NCBI GenBank assembly: GCA_030323885.1
Contig: CM059194.1
Coordinates: 8,021,686-8,085,685, forward strand
Direction: 5' to 3'
Source: Branchipolynoe longqiensis
Taxonomy: Eukaryota; Annelida; Polychaeta; Phyllodocida; Polynoidae
Length of the DNA: 64,000 nt
Positions within the stretch are counted from its first letter, which is position 1; each line of letters begins with the position of its first letter. Below, piece by piece: positions 54,771 to 64,000 of this stretch. Both the position numbers and the translations under genes were made by a program. The notes under the pieces were generated by a model that saw only the letters and a program-made list of their open reading frames with translations, was not told where the DNA came from and searched no databases.

Positions 54771-55867
54771 CAGATTTGGACCGATGCTCCTACATTCGTT
54801 CAAAGAGAAGACGACAGCGAGACTAAATTCGATAGACTTCTATTGCCTAGCTGGCCGAAACAATCTTGTGGCACATTGTAGACATTTTATTTCTCATTTT
54901 CTTCATGGCGAGTTTGCTTCAGTAGCTATGCAAGCAACTACTGATACCAGTTGACCTAGAATTGGGAGGCTCAATGGTGCCACCTAGAGTTAACCCGAAA
55001 TACTAATGCATTGCAGCAAAAGCTGCTAAAAGGCTTTCTCCATCTTACACCGGCATATTTCTGTATGCCAGTCATATATATATGCATGTATATCTATATG
55101 TGTATATATATTATATATATATATATATATAGATATATATATATATATACTAAAGCTAACACTGGGAATTAGCTGAGAGAATTGCTGACAGTTCTGCGTA
55201 CACAACTCAGCGGCGCTGGCTTCCCTAATGCGCCTCACACCCCACCCCATCCACCCCCCTAACTCCAGCTTGATCTCCGTGACCTACTTTCGTGTCTTGC
55301 GCCCCTTGGAGGGAATTCATGCCGCCGAAGCCTCCACCGTGCCACACCCTTCCTGCCCTCAAGTTCTATAAATAGCCGCGATGAGAGTGATGGTTGCCAT
55401 GACTACCGGATAGCGACCCACCAGACTCGCGGATCCTTCCAGTGCCTGTGGACCATGGCGATACAAAAGTTGCCTAGAAGCTCGACCAGTCGCAGATGGG
55501 ACTTGGAGTTTAATTGTGTAACTAACTGTACAAGTCGGGCAGTCGGCAGTTTCCACCAGTAAACTGCAGTAAAACATCTCTAAATTGACCGACCATGGGA
55601 CCGACTTTAAATGGTCCATTTACAGGAGGTGGTCGGTTTAGGAAGATTAAACAAAATTGTTATCGCTGTTACAATGGTATTGTATGGGCGATCATTGGGG
55701 ACCCAAATGAAGCGATCGATATAGGTGAGTGGTTGATCTGTGGAGGTGGTCGGTTAGAGAGGTTTTACTGTACACGTAAATAATATGTTCTAAATGCAGG
55801 AGCTATCAACTATTTACTATTTGTAACAGAATATATTGCTCTATTCATATTCACCGCAAAATTGGAT
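54771..55867. other. Intergenic, no gene recognised
   Basis: Contains ATGGTGCCACCTAGAG near 54974 (CTCF-like), AT-rich (TA)n tracts at about 55072-55152, and mixed sequence to 55867. Short plus and minus frames lack supporting features. Confidence 0.45.
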
Positions 55868-56038
55868 GGGGTTTGCGAATGATTTGAGCGCCAATGAAAT
55901 GAATGACTTGACAATTTGTACTTGTCGCTGCCTAGCGTGGTGCTCAGCATTATTGGGATATGGCAAAGGTTGAATGAAATCACGGAAGACCAATTGTCCG
56001 AGATTGAAATTCCCTGTGCTTAATCAATGAATGTAATG
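55868..56038 (+). mobile_element. Mosaic SINE fragment
   Basis: The first part (GGGTTTGCGAATGATTTGAG to GGGATATGGCAAA) resembles a diverged family-1 body and equals the segment captured at about 53195-53300. The second part (AAGACCAATTGTCCGAGATT, GAAATTCCCTGTGCTTAA) matches the 3' body of SINE family 2. Confidence 0.55.
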
Positions 56039-56039
56039 T

Positions 56040-57385
56040 AAATAGAGATAATGACAGGTATAATGTGAGTTATAATGTGAGTTATACTGTGAGTTATACT
56101 GGTGCTAACGTGAGTAGTGGTGATGGAGTTAGAGGTATAATGCAAGTAATGATAGGGTATATGAGTAGTACTCAAGGTAATTTGAGTCGTGGTGACATAG
56201 TGGCAGGTATAATGTGAGTTATAATGTGAATTATAATGCGAGTTATAATGTGAGTTATAATGTGAGTTATAATGTGAGTTATACTGGTACTAACGTGATT
56301 AGTGGTGATGGAGTTAGAGGTATAATGCGAGTAATGATAGGGTATATGAGTAGTACTCAAGGTAATTTGAGTCGTGGTGACATAGTGGCAGGTATAATGT
56401 GAGTTATAATGTGAGTTATAATGTGAGTTATACTGGTGCTAACATGATTAGTGGTGGTGGAGTTAGAGGTATAATGCGAGTAATGATAGGGTATATGAGT
56501 AGTACTCAAGGTAATTTGAGTCGTGGTGAGATAGTGGCAGGTATAATGTGAGTTATAATGTGAGTTATACTGTGAGTTATACTGGTACTAACGTGATTAG
56601 TGGTGATGGAGTTAGAGGTATAATGCGAGTAATGATAGGGTATATGAGTAGTACTCAAGGTAATTTGAGTCGTGGTGACATAGTGGCAGGTATAATGTGA
56701 GTTATAATGTGAGTTATAATGTGAGTTATACTGGTGCTAACGTGATTAGTGGTGGTGGAGTTAGAGGTATAATGCGAGTAATGATAGGGTATATGAGTAG
56801 TACTCAAGGTAATTTGAGTCGTGGTGAGATAGTGGCAGGTATAATGCGAGTTATAATGTGAGTTATACTGTGAGTTATACTGGTACTAACGTGATTAGTG
56901 GTGATGGAGTTAGAGGTATAATGCGAGTAATGATAGGGTATATGAGTAGTACTCAATGTAATTTGAGTCGTGGTGACATAGTGGCAGGTATAATGTGAGT
57001 TATAATGTGAGTTATAATGTGAGTTATACTGGTGCTAACGTGATTAGTGGTGGTGGAGTTAGAGGTATAATGCGAGTAATGATAGGGTATATGAGTAGTA
57101 CTCAAGGTAATTTGAGTCGTGGTGAGATAGTGGCAGGTATAATGCGAGTTATAATGTGAGTTATACTGTGAGTTATACTGGTACTAACGTGATTAGTGGT
57201 GATGGAGTTAGAGGTATAATGCGAGTAATGATAGGGTATATGAGTAGTACTCAAGGTAATTTGAGTCGTGGTGACATAGTGGCAGGTATAATGTGAGTTA
57301 TAATGTGAGTTATAATGTGAGTTATACTGGCGCTAACATGAGTAGTGGTGATGGAGTTAGAGGTATAATGCGAGTAATGATAGGG
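56040..57385. repeat. About 150-bp minisatellite with an internal GTGAGTTATAAT sub-repeat
   Basis: About nine units with GGAGTTAGAGGTATAATGCG, AGTAATGATAGGGTATATGA and GTAATTTGAGTCGTGGTGA, joined by two to five copies of ATAATGTGAGTT. Two alternating unit types (GTGATGGAG with three sub-repeats, GTGGTGGAG with others) show a two-unit amplification. Confidence 0.95.
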
Positions 57386-57396
57386 TATATGAGTAG

Positions 57397-57737
57397 TTTG
57401 TTTGTTTGTTGTTGTTTACATTGCTACAACATCTAAGGTCATATCAGGACGGGTACCGAATTCTGACAGTGCGCACTCATGGCGACTTTATAGTGATGTC
57501 CCACTGGGAAACCAGGCCGCCAGCACCATGACCTGGTATCCCACTCAGTCACATTTTCCTGACACCAAGCACACCAGTCCTTGCCCTGTCCTAATAATGC
57601 CGAGCGCCTGGCTAGGAAGCGACAAGTATCAATTTCTAAGTCATTGGTTTGACTCGACCATGGTTCGAACCCACGACCCCACGATCTACCAGCATGGGAG
57701 GCGGACGCTTTAACTCATTCGGCCATCCCGTCTGGAA
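57397..57737 (-). mobile_element. SINE family 1 with head type 2, inserted in the 150-bp array
   Basis: Target duplication TATATGAGTAG at 57386-57396 and 57738-57748. Body as in family 1. The head (57660-57737) differs: on the minus strand GGGATGGCCGAATGAGTTAA, GCGTCCGCCTCCC and a B box in GGGTTCGAACCATGG. The array resumes on the other side. Confidence 0.95.
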
Positions 57738-58775
57738 TATATGAGTAGTACTCAAAGTAATTTGAGTCATGGTGAGATCATGGTAGATATAATGTGAGCT
57801 AGTGCGGGTTATAATAATAACAATGTGAGTTATTCCGAACTGGTGTGAGTTATACTAGTGATAATGCGAGTTATGGTGAAATAATGTGGTGTCTACTTCT
57901 GACACTGTGAGTAATAGTGAGCTGGTGTGACTTCTAATGATGCGAATGTGAGTTAGCGTGAACTGTTCTGAGTTATGGTGGTGATGATTTGGACTGAATT
58001 TGTACACAGTTACTACTACAGCTGATATTTCATTTATAAAATGTATGGTACTTTTGGTAACAAACAGGATTTGCATGCAGTCACTATTACAACTGATAGT
58101 AGTTTCATTTATGCATGATACCTCCATTGGACTGTATGTGTACACAGTTACTACTACAGCTGATACTTCAATATAAAATGTATATACTTTTAGTAGCAAA
58201 ACAGGATTTGTATGAAGTCAATATTACAACTGATGGTAGAATCATTTATGTATTAAGGAATTGTACTGTATGGCCGGAAGACCAGTGCTCTGGCGCTGAC
58301 AAGAGATATTATTCGATGAATAAATACTTGAAAAAGAAAAAGAAAGATGTATGCTATGTTAAAAGTGTGTGAATAGTGTGAGTTACATAACAGATACTGT
58401 GAGTTACACAGCGAATATAATGAGTTATATTCTAGTTATTGTGCGATATAATTGCGTTAATATAAATTGTATTTAGAATAATGTTACTCCAAAAGGAGAT
58501 AGTGTGAATTGTAATGGATATAGCTTGTGGCTTATAACCAGGTGTTCTGACTGAGTGCCCTCACTACTGACCTTTTTACATAATATAACCCTCTCCTCCT
58601 CAATTATCACCCATAACCCAGAGTGCATTGCGACATAGTATCCATTCACCGATAACATACTGCGTTTAATTACCAACTCAATTATAAAGACCATTTTCCC
58701 AACAGTTAGTATCTTCAGTTGTTGCTTGCGGTTTTGCTATTTCTTTTGATTATTACCATTATATCGGCCACTATC
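57738..58775. other. Array remnant and LINE-like 3' end
   Basis: 57738-57960 continues degenerate units of the 150-bp array. About 58005-58330 holds two related segments with ACACAGTTACTACTACAGCT and ACAGGATTTG, ending in TATGGCCGGAAGACCAGTGC and GACAAGAGATATTATTCGA, like 54100-54150. 58330-58775 is AT-rich and unassigned. Confidence 0.5.
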
Positions 58776-59500
58776 TCACCATTACTCAGATAACTATCAG
58801 TACTATTAACATACCCTGTCATCACTCACATTATACATACTACTACCTGACCATTATTCACGTGAGTACCATTATGCCTACCACAGTCTCACCATTACTC
58901 ACATGCATACCATTATATCTCCCACATCATCACTATTACTCACATGAGTACCGTTATGTCTATCACAATTTCACCATTACTCACATGAGTACCATTATAT
59001 CTACCACAACCTCACCATTACTCACATGAGTACCATTATATATATCACAACCTCACCATTACTCACATGAGTACCATTATATCTACCACATCCTCACTAT
59101 TACTCACATGAGTACCGTTATGTCTATCACAATTTCACCATTACTCACATGAGTACCATTATATCTACCACAACCTCACCATTACTCACATGAGTACCAT
59201 TATATATATATATATATATATATCACAACCTCACCATTACTCACATGAGTACCATTATATCTAACACAAGTCACAATTACTCACATGAGTACCGTTATAT
59301 CTACCACAAGTCACCATTACTCACATGAGTACCATTATATCTACCACAATCTCACTAGTACTCACATTAGCATCATTATATCTAGCACAATCTCACCATT
59401 ATAATAGCACCAGTACATCTACCATAATCTCACCATTATTCACAGTAGCACCATTATACATACCACAATCAAACCAGTACTCACATTAGCACTAGTACAA
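58776..59500. repeat. 41-bp minisatellite
   Basis: About 16 units of TCACCATTACTCACATGAG, TACCATTATATCTACCACAA with small changes. Near 59198-59223 the ATTATATC of one unit has expanded to a (TA)n run. The left end (58790-58870) is more diverged and resembles the inverse of the 150-bp array. Confidence 0.9.
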
Positions 59501-59644
59501 CTCACATACCCCATTACAACTCACGTTATTTCCATCCTTCTTTCCTTCCCCACTCAGTGGTCTCTGTGACAGGTGAGTAAAAAAAAAGCCTGCACACGAG
59601 GCAGGTGGTCCGTCGAGGTAATCCCCTGCACAGTAGGCCCCGAG

Positions 59645-59676
59645 CCCCGGCAGGGGGCACCCGGCACCCCCTGCAG
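59645..59676. promoter_or_regulatory. Inverted pair of CTCF-like motifs
   Basis: CCCCGGCAGGGGGCAC (59645-59660) faces GGCACCCCCTGCAG (59663-59676), two CTCF-core-like sequences in opposite orientation. Confidence 0.35.
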
Positions 59677-59837
59677 CCTCGACACTAGCGTTTTCAGCTG
59701 TTCGGCACAGACAGGTGTTGCTCAGTGAAAGGTCAAAGGTCGCGCAGCTACGAGGACCGAGTTTATACCGGATGCAGACAGCGTGTCACAGAACATGGAC
59801 CGAAAACACATGTGGTGTGTTTGTGTGTGTGAGGTTG

Positions 59838-60196
59838 GCTGGTTGGTTGTTGGAGTGTTACGTCCTGGCAACATCTAAGGTCATATCAGGGAAGGGTACC
59901 GGCTGGCGACAGTGCACACTCATGGTGACTTTATAGTGCTGCCGCACTGGGAGATCATGCCACCAGCACCATGAACTGATATCCCACTTAGTCACATTAT
60001 CCTGACCTGACACTGAGCCGACCAGTCCGTGTCATATCCTAATAATGCCAAGCGCCTGGCTAAGAAGTGACAAGTATACATTTGTAAGTCATTGGTTTGA
60101 ATCGACCAGGGTTCGAACCCTTGGGTTCGAATCTCATGATCTACCAACACGGCAGACGGACGCTCAACTCATTCGGTCATCCCGTCTGGTTTCACG
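59838..60196 (-). mobile_element. SINE family 1 with head type 2
   Basis: Tail TTGTTGGAGTGTTACGTCCT at left. The head is the type seen at 57660-57737 (minus strand GGGATGACCGAATGAGTTGA and a duplicated GGGTTCGAA B-box region). Confidence 0.85.
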
Positions 60197-60220
60197 GCAC
60201 ATCAATAAATGTTGACACAT

Positions 60221-60559
60221 TTATTTGTTTGGCAGTGTATGTCCTGGCAACATCTAAGGTCATATCAGGACAGGTACCGATTTGTGACAATGCACACTTA
60301 TATTTATAGCAACTTCAAAGTGCTTCCCCAATGGGAGACCAGGCCACCAGCACCATCATCTGATATATGTACCACTCACTCACATTATCCTAATGCTGAG
60401 CTAACCAATTCGTGCCCTATCCTAGTAATGCCGAGCACCAGGCTAGCTAGCAACAAGTATCAATTTTATAAGTCATTCGTTTTGTCTCGACCAGGAATCG
60501 AACTCCCGACCTTCTGCATGGGAAGCCTGTGCTCTATCAATTTGGCCACCGCGACCGGT
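60221..60559 (-). mobile_element. SINE family 1 with head type 1
   Basis: Target duplication TTGACACAT at 60212-60220 and 60560-60568. The head on the minus strand reads GCGGTGGCCAAATTGATAGA, with GAGTTCGATTCCTGG as B box. It lies 24 bases from a type-2-head copy in the same orientation. Confidence 0.9.
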
Positions 60560-60568
60560 TTGACACAT

Positions 60569-60849
60569 AAATGTGTGGTAAAAGATCAACATTATATATT
60601 GTCCCCACCCCCGCTCCCCCTTTTAAAAAAATCAAGAAAATCCTCATATCTCACTCCTAGGAAGCGTAGAAACGGAGGTAGGCTTATGAGAAGAATTGCC
60701 ATGTGTGGAATGTGCCTGATTGTTGGCAGTCCCTCCGCCTACGTAGGGATACAGGTCCCAGTACAGCGTGTGTACAGCCTGACACACGGCCGTCCGTAGG
60801 CTCTGAAGGACACACAGGCCTACTTAGGCCTAACTTGTTCCAGCCGTGC
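60569..60849. other. Unassigned spacer
   Basis: No gene, array or mobile element recognised. A continuing plus-strand frame is an extension of antisense SINE sequence. Confidence 0.4.
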
Positions 60850-61262
60850 TTTTACTGCACTTAGGTAGCCTTGCCTGGTCTTGTGTGTATGGGGGAGGTG
60901 AGGGGAGGTGGGTGGGGGGAGGTATGTGGTGGTGGAGGTATGTATGTGAATGTGAGTGGATGGTGTGTGTGGTTGGTGTGGATGTGGTGTGGTGTGGTGG
61001 GAGGAGGGTGTGCTATGGGGGAGGGTGTACTTGTGTGGGGGTGATGGGGGTGTAGGGGGGCGCGTGTGGTTCTGGTGGTGGTGTGTGTGGGTTTGGAGGG
61101 TATGTGAGTGTGGGTGTGGGTGGTGTGGGGGAGGGGTTGGTGTGGGGGATGGTGTACGGGTGTGGGGGTGATGGGTGTGTGGGGGGGGCGCTGGCTGGGG
61201 GTGGGGAGGTAGAAGTATGTGGGGGGACTGGGAGTGAAAGTGCGGGCGTATGTGGGGGAATG
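60850..61262. repeat. GGGGTGTGGTGG-rich tract
   Basis: Strongly G/T-biased degenerate repeats such as GTGTGGGGGTGATGGG (61034, 61160). Confidence 0.85.
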
Positions 61263-62205
61263 TGTGGATGTGTTTAGGTGTAGGTATGGTGTGGGTGTTT
61301 GCGTGTTTGGGGGAATGTGTGGATGTATGTAGGCGTAGGTACGGTGTGTGTGTTGGCGTGTTTGGGGGAATGTGTGGATGCATGTAGGTGTAGGTATGGT
61401 GTGGGTGTTTGCGTGTTTGGGGGAATGTGTGGATGTATGTAGGTGTAGGTACGGTGTGTGTGTTGGCGTGTTTGGGGGAATGTGTGGATGTATGTAGGTG
61501 TAGGTACGGTGTGTGTTGGCGTGTTTGGGGGAATGTGTGGATGCATGTAGGTGTAGGTACGGTGTGTGTGTTGGCGTGTTTGGGGGAATGTGTGGATGTA
61601 TGTAGGTGTAGGTACGGTGTGTGTTGGCGTGTTTGGGGGAATCTGTGGATGTATGTAGGTGTAGGTACGGTGTGTGTGTTTGCGTGTTTGGGGGAATGTG
61701 TGGATGTATGTAGGTGTAGGTATGGTGTGGGTGTTTGCGTGTTTGGGGGAATGTGTGGATGTATGTAGGTGTAGGTACGGTGTGTGTGTTTGCGTGTTTG
61801 GGGGAATGTGTGGATGCATGTAGGTGTAGGTATGGTGTGGGTGTTTGCGTGTTTGGGGGAATGTGTGGATGTATGTAGGTGTAGGTACGGTGTGTGTGTT
61901 GGCATGTTTGGGGGAATGTGTGGATGTATGTAGGTGTAGGTACGGTGTGTGTTGGCGTGTTTGGGGGAATGTGTGGATGTATGTAGGTGTAGGTACGGTG
62001 TGTGTGTTGGCGTGTTTGGGGGAATGTGTGGATGTATGTAGGTGTAGGTACGGTGTGTGTGTTGGCGTGTTTGGGGGAATGTGTGGATGTATGTAGGTGT
62101 AGGTATGGTGTGTGTGTTGGCGTGTTTGGGGGAATGTGTGGATGTATGTAGGTGTAGGTACGGTGTGTGTGTTTGCGTGTTTGGGGGAATGTGTGGATGT
62201 ATGTA
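61263..62205. repeat. 53-57-bp minisatellite, about 17 units
   Basis: Units with GTGTTTGGGGGAATGTGTGG, ATGTATGTAGGTGTAGGTA and CGGTGTGTGTGTTGG; small length variants come from GT changes. Frames of up to about 450 codons on the minus strand (repeated THTVPTPTYIHTFPQT) and shorter ones on the plus strand are repeat products. Confidence 0.95.
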
Positions 62206-62780
62206 GGTTTGTGCATGTGTGTACGGGTGTGGGTGTGGGGTTGGTTTGGGGGTGTGGGAGTGTATGGATGTGTGTAGGTTTGTGGAGGTGTGTACGGTGT
62301 GGGTGTGTGGGGGGTGGGCGTGGGGGTGTGGGAGTGTATGGATGTGTGTAGGTTTGTGGAGGTGTGTGGAGGTGTGTGGAGGGGTAAGTATGGTGTGTGG
62401 GAGTGGGTGGCAGTGGGTGTGGGATTGTGTGGATATGTGTAGGTTTGTGGAGGTGTGTGTGGGTATAGGTATGGTGTGTGGGTGTATGTACGTGTGTGTG
62501 TGGGAGTGTGTGGATGTGTGTAGGTTTGTGGAGGTGTGTGTGAGTGTAAGTATGGTGTGTGGGTGTATGTATGTGTGTGTGGGAGTGTGTGGATGTGTGT
62601 AGGTTTGTGGAGGTGTGTGCGGGTGTAATTATGGTGTGTGGGTGTATGTGTGTATGTGTGTGGGAGTGTGTGGATGTGTGTAGGTTTGTGAAGGTGTATG
62701 TGTGTAAGTATGATGTGTGGGGGTGGGCGTGTGTGTGGGAGTGTTTGGATTGGTGTAGCTGTGTGTAGGTGTGGGTGATA
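62206..62780. repeat. Related GTGTGTAGGTTTGTGGAGG repeats
   Basis: About six longer units (roughly 80-95 bp) sharing GGGAGTGTGTGGATGTGTG and TAGGTTTGTGGAGGTGTG. Probably an older relative of the adjacent array. Confidence 0.85.
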
Positions 62781-62938
62781 GATACTGCTGATGTCAGCGT
62801 TTATTTCAGAGACATAGGTAAACAGCTCGGATTCAGCAAAAAGCTACTGGTCAGCATTCAATTATTATTCCACTCTCAGAGCGAGGCGAGTCTGGGCATT
62901 CTATTAGCGAGGCACGAACACTGCATGCTGGGAAGGGC

Positions 62939-62990
62939 CCCCCACACCCCACACCCCACACCCCACACCCCACACCCCACACCCCACATC
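62939..62990. repeat. (CCCCACA)n
   Basis: Seven to eight copies of the 7-bp unit CCCCACA. Confidence 0.95.
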
Positions 62991-63739
62991 TCACCCACCA
63001 GCACAGGGGGGGGGGATTAACCAATGACATACCCGGATTCATGACACGTGGGATCGTGGTCACCACCATCCATATATATCATATATATATGATATATATC
63101 ACATACATATATAGTACATAATATATTATATACATATGAAGTCGGGCGCGAATGACAGTGTTGAGCGTCCATAGTGAGGTAAGGTGGCCGTGGCGGCGCC
63201 ACTCGTCACGTGGGAGGGGGAATCCCCGCACCAAATGGATATAATGAATAGCAGTAGTAATATACAATAATACCAATTTGTGGTCCATCCCCTCACGTGA
63301 CAGGTGGCGCCACCACCAGCACGATCCTGAACTGGGATGCTACACAGTCATTCGCGCCTGAGAATTATATATATATATATCCATGAATATGTATATCATT
63401 ATATCTATAAATGTTGCATATCCTAATGGCTTACCGTTTCTGTCGTATTTCTTACATAAATATAATAATCTCTGTGCCTGGATCGTTTATTCGACTCCGG
63501 GCTGAGCGATAAATGCCCTACCTAATTCAAAAGCAAAAAACTGGAGGCAAGTGACGATTTGACCATCTCGTGAGGAAGCGCCGGGGCCAAAGGACGCAGC
63601 CAGAGGCCGGACGACGGCGCTTGGATAATATGTAACTCGAGCCAAATCGAATAAATAAATAATTAATAATTCTCCGAGCGTTTATATGTATATAATAGAT
63701 TATATATAATATAATAATCTACCATACATTATTTTGAAC
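62991..63739. other. Intergenic, AT-rich palindromes and a CTCF-like motif
   Basis: 63066-63135 is rich in ATATATGATATATAT-type palindromes. CAGGTGGCGCCACC at 63301-63314 and GGCGGCGCCACTC near 63193 are CTCF-like. No gene. Confidence 0.45.
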
Positions 63740-63985
63740 TTTAAAACACATCACTAAATATGAGGATATTTGAAGCATAATCATGCAAACATAATATTGT
63801 TGTGCACACTAAAATGGTGGACACTGTACATTTTTAGTAGTGACAGGTTATAGTCAACTGACTTAATATTCCTTTCAATGCAGCAGCAAATGCTTAATTA
63901 GCACATCAGTATCTAAGCCTGATAGATAAGATGAAATCGACGTCAGTTTTTAAATTTGTATATCGGCCTCAGCAGCTTTAAATTC
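63740..63985 (+). mobile_element. TTAA-MITE remnant
   Basis: From GAGGATATTTGAAGC through TCCTTTCAATGCAGCAGCAA and CATCAGTATCTAAGC to CAGCAGCTTTAA it follows the family consensus with many changes. The left end is degraded. Confidence 0.65.
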
Positions 63986-64000
63986 CTGTTATTTTGAACA

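Noticed and set aside
57402..57713. Recurrent frames reading MTWYPTQSHFPDT-type peptides (also near 9250, 50000, 60209)
   Set aside because: Antisense readings of SINE family 1.
60820..62216. Minus-strand open frames of 361 and 451 codons, Thr/His/Pro-rich
   Set aside because: They read through GT-rich minisatellites; the repeated peptide follows the unit exactly and both overlapping frames are open.

Overview
The window looks like a piece of an animal nuclear genome, most likely a marine invertebrate and possibly a mollusc. The reasons are GT-AG introns of several kilobases, tRNA-derived SINEs, several MITE families, CR1/L2-type LINE remnants, and more than 25 unrelated minisatellites. The mollusc guess rests on the general look of the SINEs and minisatellites and could not be tested here. 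There is no sign of prokaryotic organisation, CRISPR arrays or operons.

One gene can be assembled, on the minus strand. Exon A (45362-46579) carries the start codon. Exons B (25119-25309), C (21070-21172) and D (16971-17136) follow, and exon E (12111-12244) carries the stop codon. Junction phases agree throughout (0, 2, 0, 1), giving about 603-606 residues. The protein is Ser/Thr/Pro/Arg/Tyr-rich, has no membrane segment or domain I recognise, and I give it no function. Exon D and its acceptor are the weakest part. A possible extra exon X (24798-24903) has the same phases as exon C and could be mutually exclusive with it. A TATA box at 31621-31628, followed by a leader exon with a good donor, suggests an internal promoter for a short isoform starting at three ATG codons in exon B.

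Layout. 1-12 kb lies beyond the 3' end of the gene: a minisatellite, a 1.1-kb tract of degenerate TGACCT motifs, MITEs, a LINE fragment, SINEs and several RFX X-box-like sites. 12-46.6 kb is the gene; its introns are mostly tandem arrays with units of 9 to 94 bp. 46.6-47.5 kb is a GC-rich, probably CpG-island promoter with a GC-box array. 47.5-64 kb is intergenic, with pyrimidine-rich, CA/GT-rich and longer-unit arrays and nested transposons.

The strongest observations are: (1) each of the four 3' splice sites of the gene has a different long minisatellite just upstream of it; (2) a 345-bp MITE family is caught inserted in another copy of itself and in a second MITE family, which proves a TTAA target duplication; (3) a Mutator-like MITE occurs in three copies, each with a perfect 9-bp target duplication, and one duplication is the first unit of a minisatellite; (4) a 103-bp block was copied without change from one minisatellite into another about 1.1 kb away; (5) one SINE body is joined to two different tRNA-like heads. 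Long open frames across the arrays (up to about 450 codons) are products of repeat units and are not called as genes.
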